NCBI GenBank assembly: GCA_964601205.1 | Contig: CAZRML010000036.1 | Location: 101,309 to 165,308, forward strand | Direction of reading: 5' to 3' | From: JAQVEM01 sp964601205 | Lineage (GTDB): Bacteria; Actinomycetota; Humimicrobiia; Humimicrobiales; Humimicrobiaceae | Length of the DNA: 64,000 nt | In this document: piece after piece, positions 1-8,047 of the stretch | How positions within the stretch are numbered: the stretch's first letter is position 1 | Layout of the letters: each line of letters starts with the position of its first letter | Notes under the pieces: model-generated | The model's input: the letters and a program-made list of their open reading frames with translations, nothing else | Told to the model about the DNA's origin: nothing | Database searches by the model: none | Made by a program: the position numbers and the translations under genes

Positions 1-423
1 CCTTCTTCCGAACTTTGAGCCAAAATTCGTTGAAAATCCAGAAGATTTTTCATTTGCTCCTCCTCCGAAAAACATTTCAAAAAAATCGGAAAAGCCGCTC
101 CCCAGGTCTTCAAAGCTAAAACCTTTATTTTCAAAATTATAGGTATATGTCCTCCCGCCACCGGGCCAGCCTGTACCTGTACCTGCACCTGCATACTGTT
201 TCCAGTTAGCGCCCAGCTGGTCATACCTGGCTCTCTTCTGGGTATCCTTTAATACCTCGTATGCTTCCCCGATTTCTTTAAATTTTTCTTCAGCAACAGG
301 ATTATCAGGATTTGCGTCCGGATGATATTTTCTCGCCAGCTTCCTGTAGGCCTTTTTTATCTCATCCTGAGTGGCATTCTTATCCACTCCCAGTATTTTA
401 TAATAATCCTTATATTCAACCAT
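1..423 (-). CDS. dnaJ: DnaJ/CbpA-type co-chaperone, 3' part cut by window edge
   Basis: Reading from ATG at 423 the frame stays open to the window edge, so only the first 141 residues are present. They form a J domain beginning MVEYKDYYKILGV, with the HPD motif near residue 39 that stimulates DnaK ATPase, then a Gly/aromatic-rich stretch (FEDLGSGFSDFFEMFFGGG) typical of the G/F linker. No zinc-finger region is visible before the edge, so DnaJ and CbpA cannot be told apart. An AAAGGTG ribosome site precedes the ATG. It is the last visible gene of the minus-strand hspR-dnaK-hsp20 operon and would deliver unfolded clients to DnaK in the cytoplasm. Confidence 0.9.
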   Translation of the reverse strand, partial: MVEYKDYYKILGVDKNATQDEIKKAYRKLARKYHPDANPDNPVAEEKFKEIGEAYEVLKDTQKRARYDQLGANWKQYAGAGTGTGWPGGGRTYTYNFENKGFSFEDLGSGFSDFFEMFFGGGANEKSSGFSTNFGSKFGRR

Positions 424-535
424 TCACTTTCACCTTTAATCTCAATAAATATGCTGCCCATAACTTTTAGTTAGAGTTATGGGCAGACACATACGCTTCC
501 ACTTTATAAACTTTCAAAGCATTACGTTTATGCTT

Positions 536-973
536 TTACTTACTGCTTACTTCTATCTTCTTTGGTTTCTTTGCTTCTGCTTTAGGTATATTTATTTCCA
601 GCACCCCATCTCTGTAAGTGGCTTTAATCTGGTCAGATTTTACCGGAACTCCAATATTAAATGACCTGTAGAAAGAACCATAACTTCTCTCCACCCTGAT
701 ATAGCCTTTATCCTTTTCCTCTTTCTCTTCTTTCCGCTCTCCTTTAATTACCAGCTGGTCCTCATCAACCGATACGTCTATATCTTCCATCTTCATTCCG
801 GGTAAATCTGCCTTTATCATAATTTTCCTGTCGGTCTCCTTAATGTCTACATCAGGTGCCCAGATTGCCGACTTCTTACTTTTATCTCTTTCGGTAACAC
901 CTTCAAACCATCTACCTATCTCGTCACGAAGCTGAACCATATCACTGAATGGATCCCATCTAACTATTGGCAT
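536..973 (-). CDS. Hsp20/alpha-crystallin small heat-shock protein
   Basis: A 145-residue ATP-independent holdase. The N-terminus (MPIVRWDPFSDMVQLRDEI) is the usual bacterial Hsp20 lead. The alpha-crystallin domain spans about residues 38-135 with the conserved ADLPGM and the GVLEINIPK strand near residue 124, followed by a short basic tail. A strong AAGAGGAGGTGT ribosome site precedes ATG 973. It lies 35 bp behind dnaK and about 110 bp before dnaJ on the same strand, in the slot where grpE usually sits. Role in binding denatured proteins for DnaK refolding is inferred from family and context. Confidence 0.95.
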   Translation of the reverse strand: MPIVRWDPFSDMVQLRDEIGRWFEGVTERDKSKKSAIWAPDVDIKETDRKIMIKADLPGMKMEDIDVSVDEDQLVIKGERKEEKEEKDKGYIRVERSYGSFYRSFNIGVPVKSDQIKATYRDGVLEINIPKAEAKKPKKIEVSSK

Positions 974-1008
974 AAAAATACACCTCCTCTTAAAATCAAT
1001 TTAGCTTT

Positions 1009-2967
1009 TTATTTATTCTTTTTATCATCTCCGTCTTTTTCCTCAAATTCTGCATCAATTACTTCTTCATCATTTCCTTCCTGTCCACTTTCTGCCTGCT
1101 GGCCTCCGGATGCTCCACTTCCACCGGGCCCTCCGCTACCGCCGGCTCCTGCTCCTGCTGAGCTGGCCCCTGACTGTGCATAAAGCTTCTGCGATAGCTC
1201 ATTCTGCAGGCTCTGTAATTTTTCTATTTCATTCTTTATCTGTTCTGCATTATCCGACTCCGTGCTCTTCCTTAAAACTTTAATCTGGTCTTCTATTCTG
1301 CTTTTCATATCAGAAGGAACCTTATCGCCAACATCCTTCATTAGCTTCTCTGTAGAATAAATCAGGTTATCAGCATTGTTTTTGGCGTCAACAACCGCCC
1401 TCCTGTTCTTATCTTCATCCGCGTGCTCCTGAGCTTCTTTAACCATCCTCTGTATTTCATCATCAGACAGATGTGATGTTGCAGTAATTGTAATTTTCTG
1501 CTCCTTGCCTGTGGCGGTATCTTTTGCAGAAACATTTACAATCCCATTGGCATCAATATCAAAGGTTACCTCTATCTGTGGAATCCCTCTCGGAGCAGGC
1601 GGTATTCCATCCAGCCTGAACCGGCCTATGGTTTTATTATCTCTTGCCATCTCACGTTCTCCCTGAAGAGCATGAATATCCACACTGGTCTGATTATCTG
1701 CTGCAGTGGTGAATATCTCACTCTTCTTTGTGGGTATGGTTGTATTTTTCTCAATTAATTTAGTCATTACCCCGCCCAGGGTTTCAATACCAAGAGACAG
1801 GGGCGTAACATCCAGAAGTACCACGTCTTTTACATCGCCCTTCATCACTCCGGCCTGAATTGCTGCTCCAACTGCAACTACTTCATCGGGGTTTACGCTC
1901 TTATTGGGCTCTTTCCCGGTATAATCCTTTACCATTTTTTGTATTACCGGCATTCTGGTTGCCCCGCCAACAAGAATTACTTCATCAATATCTCCTGCTT
2001 TTAGGCCTGAATCCTTTAAAGCCTTCTCAAGAGGTTTCTTGCATCTATCAGTAAGGTCCGCTGTTAATTGCTCAAATTTTGCCCGTGTAATCTTAACATC
2101 AAGATGTTTAGGGCCATTAGCATCAGCTGTAATAAACGGAAGATTTATATTTGTCTCCGTAACTGAAGACAGCTCAACCTTTGCTTTTTCTGATGCCTCT
2201 ATCAATCTCTGAAGAGCCTGCCTGTCTCCCCTTAAATCAATACCCTGTTCTTTTTTAAATTCATCGGCAACATAATTCATAATTCTATCATCATAATCAT
2301 CTCCACCCAGGTGCATGTCACCGTGGCTCGCTTTTACCTCAAATACTCCCTCGCCAACTTCCAGTATTGAAACATCGAAGGTACCTCCACCAAGGTCAAA
2401 CACCAGAATCTTTTCTTCCTTCTTCTTATCCAGTCCATAAGCCAGTGATGCTGCTGTTGGCTCATTAATTATTCTTAAAACATTAAGCCCCGCAATTTTC
2501 CCGGCATTCTTTGTTGCCTGCCTCTGGGAATCGTTAAAATAAGCAGGAACAGTAATTACTGCATCCGTAATACCGGTCCCCAGATAACTCTCGGCATCTG
2601 TTTTTAGTTTCTGAAGTATCATTGCAGATACCTCTTCAGGGGTATAATCCTTGCCCCCCATCTCTACTTCCGCCAGGTTGTTCCTTCCTTTTTTTACCAC
2701 ATAGGACACTATCTTCCTTTCACTCTCAACCTCGCTATACTTTCTACCTATAAACCTTTTAATAGAGTAGACAGTGTTTTCAGGGTTTAATGCTGCCTGC
2801 CTCTTTGCCAGCTGCCCTACCAATCTTTCACCCTTTTTGGTGATAGCAACAACTGAAGGCGTGGTCCTGTTACCTTCGCTATTAGTTATAACTGCCGGCT
2901 TACCACCCTCCATAACAGCTATACATGAGTTAGTTGTTCCCAGGTCAATTCCTACTGCTTTTGCCAT
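1009..2967 (-). CDS. dnaK: Hsp70 chaperone DnaK
   Basis: A 652-residue Hsp70, full length for bacterial DnaK. The ATPase domain shows the phosphate-1 motif GIDLGTTNSCIAV near residue 6 and the second phosphate motif FDLGGGTFDVSIL near 190, then the VLLDVTPLSLGIET linker into the substrate-binding domain near 383. A Gly/Ser/Ala-rich segment near 600-620 leads to the acidic DnaK tail (EEVIDAEFEE). AGAAAGGATG precedes ATG 2967. It is 80 bp behind the MerR/HspR gene. No GrpE gene follows, so the nucleotide-exchange factor must lie elsewhere or outside the window. Confidence 0.98.
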   Translation of the reverse strand: MAKAVGIDLGTTNSCIAVMEGGKPAVITNSEGNRTTPSVVAITKKGERLVGQLAKRQAALNPENTVYSIKRFIGRKYSEVESERKIVSYVVKKGRNNLAEVEMGGKDYTPEEVSAMILQKLKTDAESYLGTGITDAVITVPAYFNDSQRQATKNAGKIAGLNVLRIINEPTAASLAYGLDKKKEEKILVFDLGGGTFDVSILEVGEGVFEVKASHGDMHLGGDDYDDRIMNYVADEFKKEQGIDLRGDRQALQRLIEASEKAKVELSSVTETNINLPFITADANGPKHLDVKITRAKFEQLTADLTDRCKKPLEKALKDSGLKAGDIDEVILVGGATRMPVIQKMVKDYTGKEPNKSVNPDEVVAVGAAIQAGVMKGDVKDVVLLDVTPLSLGIETLGGVMTKLIEKNTTIPTKKSEIFTTAADNQTSVDIHALQGEREMARDNKTIGRFRLDGIPPAPRGIPQIEVTFDIDANGIVNVSAKDTATGKEQKITITATSHLSDDEIQRMVKEAQEHADEDKNRRAVVDAKNNADNLIYSTEKLMKDVGDKVPSDMKSRIEDQIKVLRKSTESDNAEQIKNEIEKLQSLQNELSQKLYAQSGASSAGAGAGGSGGPGGSGASGGQQAESGQEGNDEEVIDAEFEEKDGDDKKNK

Positions 2968-3047
2968 AACGTATACATCCTTTCTAAATAATTTCTTTAC
3001 TTTGCAATAAAACCGGTTTAAAACCTATTTCACATAAAAATTCTTAA

Positions 3048-3377
3048 TTATTCTTCATCTCTGTTTATGTGCATAAGATAATTTTTAAAACAATCCACCA
3101 CTTCCTCAGGACACTTTCCAAGAATTACATTATCCCTTCTTCTTATCAGTATAATTATTGACTTTAAATTCATACCCTCGTCATACATAAGCTCTCTTAT
3201 ATACTTCAGCCATCTGATATCAACCTTAGAATAATATCTCTTCCTGCCTCTCCTTAAGGGTCTTACCAGCCTGAACTTTTCATAATAATAAAGTGTCCTG
3301 CTGTTAACTCCTAAAAAATCAGCTACCAGCTCTATTGGATAACTTTTATCATATTCGTCAAACAATAATCCCACCAA
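3048..3377 (-). CDS. hspR: MerR-family heat-shock regulator, HspR-like
   Basis: A 109-residue protein with a winged MerR helix-turn-helix at about residues 15-85: YPIELVADFLGVNSRTLYYYEK, then RKRYYSKVDIRWLKYI. It lacks the long dimerisation and metal-binding tail of true MerR proteins and matches the compact HspR repressor form. Being first gene before dnaK supports HspR, which in actinobacteria represses dnaK with DnaK as co-repressor. The longest frame starts at TTG 3377; GTG 3374 or TTG 3365 (better spaced after GGTGGG) are alternatives. The identity is inferred from size and context, and another small MerR regulator is possible. Confidence 0.75.
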   Translation of the reverse strand: MVGLLFDEYDKSYPIELVADFLGVNSRTLYYYEKFRLVRPLRRGRKRYYSKVDIRWLKYIRELMYDEGMNLKSIIILIRRRDNVILGKCPEEVVDCFKNYLMHINRDEE

Positions 3378-3394
3378 CCTTTTATACTGGTTTA

Positions 3395-3423
3395 ATTTTA
3401 TTAGAAAGCAACAGTTCTGTCAA
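3395..3423 (-). promoter_or_regulatory. Sigma-70-type promoter of hspR-dnaK operon
   Basis: On the minus strand TTGACA (3418-3423), a 17-bp spacer and TAAAAT (3395-3400) form a near-consensus promoter. The hspR start at 3377 lies only 17 bp below the -10, so the leader would be about 10 nt. The -35 sits inside CTTGACA, which contains the CTTGA half of a HAIR-type HspR site, but I do not see a clear second half. No CIRCE element is visible. Confidence 0.75.
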
Positions 3424-3461
3424 GTATATTATAAAAGATTTTTATCAATTTGCGGAAAATT

Positions 3462-3481
3462 TTTTTACTTTAAAGTAAAAA
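3462..3481. repeat. 20-bp perfect palindrome upstream of the hspR promoter
   Basis: Five T, ACTTTAAAGT and five A form a perfect dyad about 40 bp upstream of the hspR -35. It could be an operator, or with its flanking T and A runs an intrinsic terminator-like structure for either strand. Nothing else in the 3378-3592 spacer is recognisable. Confidence 0.5.
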
Positions 3482-3592
3482 TGTTTTTACTATGGAGTGA
3501 AATATACATTATGAAAGACACGTTTTTGTTTGTCTATTAATTTGTGGTATAGATTTAGATATTATCTTATCTGCCAGAGCAGGTTTCCTTTA

Positions 3593-3784
3593 TTATGGAG
3601 TTCTAAAAGCATTTCCAATTCTTAAAGTTCCATGAGAAGATAGTGTTAATTTTTGAGCCAGAAGAAGGGCCAATTTACCTTTTTCAATATTCATTTCCCG
3701 TATGCCACTTTCTTTTTTAAGGTTCTCATTGAGTGACTCTATAAAGCTTCTTCTATCTTTTTTTAATAAAGGTAAATCTGCTAT
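3593..3784 (-). pseudogene. Orphan C-terminal gene fragment, family not recognised
   Basis: The minus strand has an open frame of about 63 codons with protein-like composition (DRRSFIESLNENLKKESGI, then KGKLALLLAQKLTLSSHGTL) and a TAA stop at 3593. A stop lies directly before it, and the only ATG is in the middle of the frame, with no ribosome site. It looks like the 3' end of a decayed gene downstream of nagA. I cannot assign a family, and a chance open frame in AT-rich DNA is possible. Confidence 0.35.
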
Positions 3785-3839
3785 TTAAAAAAATATATCA
3801 AGGAAAAATTTTCTCTTTTGTTGTTTATAATTATTACTA

Positions 3840-5015
3840 TTATTTACTTTTATAAACCACTTTGCCTTTTACCAGGGTTTCATCAACTTCAAAGTTTTCA
3901 TTTAATATGACTATATCGGCATCTTTACCCGGTTCAAGACTCCCTTTTCTATTCTCAACTCCCAGTCTTCTCGCAGGATTTATAGTTGCCATTCTGATAG
4001 CATCCACCAATGATATACCTGCTATATCCACCATATTTCTCACAGCTCTATCCGGGGTTAGAATGCTTCCCGCCAGTGTACCATCCGCCAGTCTAGCTTC
4101 ACCATTCTTAACTGAAACCTCCTGTCCGCCAAGTTCATATGAACCATCTGGCATACCTGCTGCCCTCATAGCATCTGTGATAAGAATTATTTTTTCCATC
4201 TCTTTAACCTTAGTTACCATCTTCATGGCTAAAGGATGCAAATGTATCCCGTCAGAAATCATTTCCACTATTATTTCCGGAGAAAATAGTGCTGCTCCTA
4301 CAATACCGGGTTCCCTATGTGCAAATCCCGTCATAGCATTGAATATGTGAGTAACATGACTTATACCCGCTTTAACACCTTCGCGTGCCTGCTCATAAGT
4401 GGCATTGGAATGTCCAATTGAGATGATAATGCCATGCTTATGTAACCATTGTATAAGGTCAAGTGCGCCGGGCATCTCAGGTGCCACAGTAGTTATACGA
4501 ATAATATTTCCTGAAGCTTCATTAAATTCAATAAATTCATCTATGGAAGCATTTCTTATATCCTCCTCTTTCTGAGCACCTTTCCTTATTGGATTTATAT
4601 AGGGACCTTCAACATTTGCACCCAGAACCTCAGAATATCCTGTACCTCTAACAAATGCTTCATTAACACTTTTAAGGCTTTTTAAAATCCTATCCTTACT
4701 CATGGTCATAGTAGTAGGGAGAAAAGCTGTGGTGCCAAATCTGGAATGTGCCCTGGATATTTCTTTTATCGCATCGTAATTTCCATCCATTGTATCAAAA
4801 CCGCCGCCGCCATGTACATGTATATCAATAAAACCCGGGACAATAAAACCATCAGTAACATTGATAACTTCTGAATTTGAAGTCCCGGCTATATTTTTTT
4901 TATCTTCCACTGAAACAATTTTCCCATCCTCTATAACTACAGCTCTGTCTTTTACCAATTCAAAAGGAGTTATCAGTGTACCGGTTAAAATTATACTTTT
5001 TTTATTACTATCCAT
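3840..5015 (-). CDS. nagA: N-acetylglucosamine-6-phosphate deacetylase
   Basis: A 391-residue amidohydrolase that removes acetate from GlcNAc-6-P to give glucosamine-6-P in the cytoplasm. Visible family motifs are GFIDIHVHGGGG (metal-binding HxH at residues 66/68), NVEGPYINP near 128, GHSNATYEQA near 193, HIFNAMTGF near 220 and the catalytic-Asp segment TDAMRAAGMPDGSYELGG near 280. Length and motif order are those of full-length NagA. It is the last gene of a run of ROK regulator, ROK-type kinase and nagA separated by about 50 bp each. No nagB deaminase is seen in the window. Confidence 0.95.
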   Translation of the reverse strand: MDSNKKSIILTGTLITPFELVKDRAVVIEDGKIVSVEDKKNIAGTSNSEVINVTDGFIVPGFIDIHVHGGGGFDTMDGNYDAIKEISRAHSRFGTTAFLPTTMTMSKDRILKSLKSVNEAFVRGTGYSEVLGANVEGPYINPIRKGAQKEEDIRNASIDEFIEFNEASGNIIRITTVAPEMPGALDLIQWLHKHGIIISIGHSNATYEQAREGVKAGISHVTHIFNAMTGFAHREPGIVGAALFSPEIIVEMISDGIHLHPLAMKMVTKVKEMEKIILITDAMRAAGMPDGSYELGGQEVSVKNGEARLADGTLAGSILTPDRAVRNMVDIAGISLVDAIRMATINPARRLGVENRKGSLEPGKDADIVILNENFEVDETLVKGKVVYKSK

Positions 5016-5065
5016 TTAATTAATTTCCTTTCTAATTTTTACCTAAATTATAAAATCCAGCTTAC

Positions 5066-6457
5066 CTACTTATCTTTTTCTATTAATGGAAGGCTGGCAG
5101 CAGCAATAGATTGGCCTACTCTTCTGCTGGATTCATCGGGAAGGCTTAAAGTAATTTTACTATAAAGTTCAGGAAATTCTTTTCTTAGAACTTCTTCGGC
5201 GTTTTGTAATATTATCTGACCACCCTGCCCTGAAGTAACTCTTCCAAGAATAAGAACATTTTCTATATCATAAAAATTTTCATAATAAGCAATGCTGTAA
5301 CCGAGGTAACAACCAATTGTCTCAAAAATTTTTCCGGCTGACTCATCGCCCTTTTCTACCATACTCTGAATAGACTTTAGTTTCTCTGCAGGTGTTTTTT
5401 TATCATCAAGAGTAATTCCCGCTTTTTCAGCGAGTCTTATCACTGCTACCTGTGAAAAATATTGTACCCCGCATCCACAGTCACCGGACCATTCATCCAG
5501 AGGTGCATCGGAATTCATATCAACAGGTATGAAAGCCAGTTCATTTAGCCAGTTGTTAATATTTCCTTTTTTATTTATATATCCTCCCGCTTCGCTGGAT
5601 CCCATGGCTATACCTAAAACTCCATTTCTTTTCAGGGACATGGAACCGGCCAGAGCAGTAACCTCACCATCGTTTATTACTTTAAGAGGAACTCCCCACT
5701 TTTTTTGAATATCTAAAAAGATATTTTTAACTTTTTTGTCAAAAAGCTCTCTGGGTATACCTCTGAATATTGAACCGTTCATTACTCTGTTATTTATATA
5801 TATTCCAGCAGAGCTTCCCCCTATGGCATCAACACGGGGCATATGAGCTGCGGCATGGTGTAACATGGACATTATTTCATGATAATGATAAGAGGGATCG
5901 GTCTTAGTACCCGGATTCCAGACAACTTCCTCGCTGAAAATTGCCTTCCCATCTATAACAGCGCTTACTTTTCTGTCACTTGCACCAAGGTCAAAACCAA
6001 TACGGCATCCTTCAAGATTTCCTCCCAGCGATATAGATTCTTCCCCGGCAGAAGGGATTTCATCAATATTCATATTAACCACTTGAAAAGGTTTCTCATA
6101 TATGCCGGACATAAACCCGGCATCAAAAGCACGTTCACCTCTTCTGGAATATATTCTTTTTATACGATTACCAATTGTATTTGACCCACCAATTATTACT
6201 TTATGCCCACCATAAATCCAGAGAAGTGTCTTTATTAACCGCTCAATATATTGATAATTAAAGGAAGAAAATACAGAATCATCCGAAAAAACACGGGTTT
6301 TATATACCAGCCGACATTCATTTCCTTTTTCAATACCTATTGATAAAGGAGCATCATAGTTAGAATTCCTGACGCTTTCAATAAAAGCCCTTTGCCATAA
6401 AATAGCAGGCTGAAATTTATCATCAAGGGGAGGATTACACTTCATTCTGGTCTCCAA
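5066..6457 (-). CDS. ROK-type/ASKHA-fold sugar kinase-like protein
   Basis: A 463-residue protein of the actin-like sugar kinase superfamily, longer than standard ROK kinases (about 300). The core begins near residue 152 with GCRIGFDLGASDRKVSAVIDG, a phosphate-1-like motif, followed by NDGEVTALAG and GIAMGSSEAGGYI in the second half and a Cys-rich DCGCGVQYF near 328. The first 140 residues are an extension I do not recognise. Placed between a ROK regulator and nagA, it may phosphorylate the imported amino sugar. A non-catalytic or BadF-like ATPase role cannot be excluded, and the substrate is unknown. Confidence 0.75.
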   Translation of the reverse strand: METRMKCNPPLDDKFQPAILWQRAFIESVRNSNYDAPLSIGIEKGNECRLVYKTRVFSDDSVFSSFNYQYIERLIKTLLWIYGGHKVIIGGSNTIGNRIKRIYSRRGERAFDAGFMSGIYEKPFQVVNMNIDEIPSAGEESISLGGNLEGCRIGFDLGASDRKVSAVIDGKAIFSEEVVWNPGTKTDPSYHYHEIMSMLHHAAAHMPRVDAIGGSSAGIYINNRVMNGSIFRGIPRELFDKKVKNIFLDIQKKWGVPLKVINDGEVTALAGSMSLKRNGVLGIAMGSSEAGGYINKKGNINNWLNELAFIPVDMNSDAPLDEWSGDCGCGVQYFSQVAVIRLAEKAGITLDDKKTPAEKLKSIQSMVEKGDESAGKIFETIGCYLGYSIAYYENFYDIENVLILGRVTSGQGGQIILQNAEEVLRKEFPELYSKITLSLPDESSRRVGQSIAAASLPLIEKDK

Positions 6458-6513
6458 TAGTTTTTTTCTATATTAGTATTACTCATTTACCCCCATGTAA
6501 AATATTTATAATT

Positions 6514-7728
6514 TCATGAAGAAACAGAAAAATAAAATATTTCTTTTAGAGGAATAGCCGCAGAAGCAATTATCCTGAAATCCTTCCCCAGGGAAATAGA
6601 GCATATTTCTAACTTATCTGTTAAAATCTCAAGGGCTTTTTTAAACACTATCTTTTTTACTTCAGAAATAAGAAAAAAGTTATTGTATGCAATCTTTCCA
6701 CCCAGTATTATTACATCAGGATTTAATATGTTAACGAGATTAATAATTCCTATTGCAAGATATCCAGCAGTCTCAACTGTAATTTCCTTTGCAAGCTTAT
6801 CATTTCTATCCAGTGCTTCACGATAAATATAAGGGGTAACCCTGGCTATATCACCTTTTGCCAGCTCAATCATAATGGTGTCTTTCCCATTTTCTACAGA
6901 AGTAAGTATCCTGGAATAAACAGCAGGCCAGTTTATATAATTTTCAAGACAGCCCCTGTTTCCGCAATCACACTTCACTCCATTTTTATCTATAGTAGTA
7001 TGACCAAATTCACCTGTTCCACCACTACTACCACGAACTATGTGGCCATTTACTATAATACCTGCCCCTACACCATCGCCAATCGTAATATATATTAAAT
7101 TCTCCAGATCTTTATATGCTCCAAATCTCTTCTCTGCCAGTACAATAGCATTTGTATCATTTTCCAACCAGACTTTAAGTTTAAATTTTTTCTCAATTAT
7201 TTCTTTTAATGGGATGTTTTTTAATTTCAGTTTTGTATTTTCATAAATTACAGCTTTGTCCACACTTATAATTCCGGGAGAGGTAACAGAAATTCCAATA
7301 CACCTCCTTAAATCATTCCTGGAATATGTATTCAAGAATTTATTAATAGATTCTAAAAGATACCCAATAAATTTTTCTCCCGTTAATTTATTTACCTGAT
7401 AAATTTCCTCTCTCTTAATTCCCGCCTCTAAATTTGTTTCAGCTATTTTTACATAGGAGTTTGTAGTTGCAACTGCAATAATGAATTTACTATCAGAAGA
7501 GAACCTTAATAGTATGGGTTTTCTACCGCCGCTTGACTTTCCCACACCTTCTTCATAAACAAGCCCCTGCTTTATTAACTTTTTAACTGCCGCTGTTACA
7601 GTTGTGGAGCTTATTTTATTTTTTTTGGCTATTTCGCTACGTGAAATTGGACCATTGTTTTGAATGGTCTTAAGAATTATTGACCTGTTTAATTCCTGGA
7701 TTAATTTTAAATCGCCGGTTCTTTGCAT
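6514..7728 (-). CDS. ROK-family transcriptional regulator (NagC/XylR type)
   Basis: A 404-residue protein with an N-terminal winged helix (about 10-70: LIQELNRSIILKTIQNNGPI, then SEIAKKNKISSTTVTAAVKK) and a ROK sugar-binding domain with GDGVGAGIIVNG near 220, HTTIDKNG and the zinc motif CDCGNRGC near 255. The family represses sugar genes and is released by a phosphosugar or sugar ligand. It heads the kinase-nagA run and has its own strong promoter. A degraded relative with a nearly identical promoter lies at 23430-23693, so it likely controls both ends of the locus. Confidence 0.92.
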   Translation of the reverse strand: MQRTGDLKLIQELNRSIILKTIQNNGPISRSEIAKKNKISSTTVTAAVKKLIKQGLVYEEGVGKSSGGRKPILLRFSSDSKFIIAVATTNSYVKIAETNLEAGIKREEIYQVNKLTGEKFIGYLLESINKFLNTYSRNDLRRCIGISVTSPGIISVDKAVIYENTKLKLKNIPLKEIIEKKFKLKVWLENDTNAIVLAEKRFGAYKDLENLIYITIGDGVGAGIIVNGHIVRGSSGGTGEFGHTTIDKNGVKCDCGNRGCLENYINWPAVYSRILTSVENGKDTIMIELAKGDIARVTPYIYREALDRNDKLAKEITVETAGYLAIGIINLVNILNPDVIILGGKIAYNNFFLISEVKKIVFKKALEILTDKLEICSISLGKDFRIIASAAIPLKEIFYFSVSS

Positions 7729-7754
7729 TTTAATTTTAATTAATATTATTACCC

Positions 7755-7834
7755 TAAGATACTTACTTTCTCCAGTGACTTTATTAAGTTACTCCATAAT
7801 ATATTAACCTCAGTTTATTGTCAATAGAATTTTA
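7755..7834 (-). repeat. 80-bp promoter/leader block, copy 1 (copy 2 at 23712-23791)
   Basis: The 80 bp upstream of the ROK regulator match 23712-23791 at about 74 of 80 positions, with a 39-bp identical core (7755-7793) covering the transcribed leader just below the -10. Inside is a near-perfect promoter: TTGACA at 7819-7824, 17-bp spacer, TATTAT at 7796-7801, all on the minus strand. The identical leader core is a good candidate for the operator of the ROK regulator. Confidence 0.85.
7796..7824 (-). promoter_or_regulatory. Sigma-70 promoter of the ROK regulator
   Basis: TTGACA (7819-7824), 17 bp, TATTAT (7796-7801) on the minus strand. The leader would be about 60 nt before ATG 7728. The rest of the 7729-8047 spacer is AT-rich with no gene or terminator that I can support. 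Confidence 0.8.
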
Positions 7835-8047
7835 CATTCCTTTACTGACATACATCCATAATAATAATATTATCCTACCATATTAAATAATTTAATTCTT
7901 TCATGCAATAGATAAATATAATATAGTTTTTAACAGTAAATTATAATATTTACAACTCTTATCACACTTAAAAACTAAGTAGAAAGGTGCCAGGTAAAAC
8001 ATAAAAATAATATCCTTCCGACAATTACAAACTCCCTCAAAAATTTC

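Noticed and set aside
2968..3480. CIRCE element for HrcA control of dnaK
   Set aside because: No TTAGCACTC...GAGTGCTAA dyad is present; the MerR/HspR gene accounts for regulation.
3593..3784. Transposase remnant
   Set aside because: No transposase motif or terminal inverted repeat could be found around this fragment, so it is listed only as an unassigned gene remnant.
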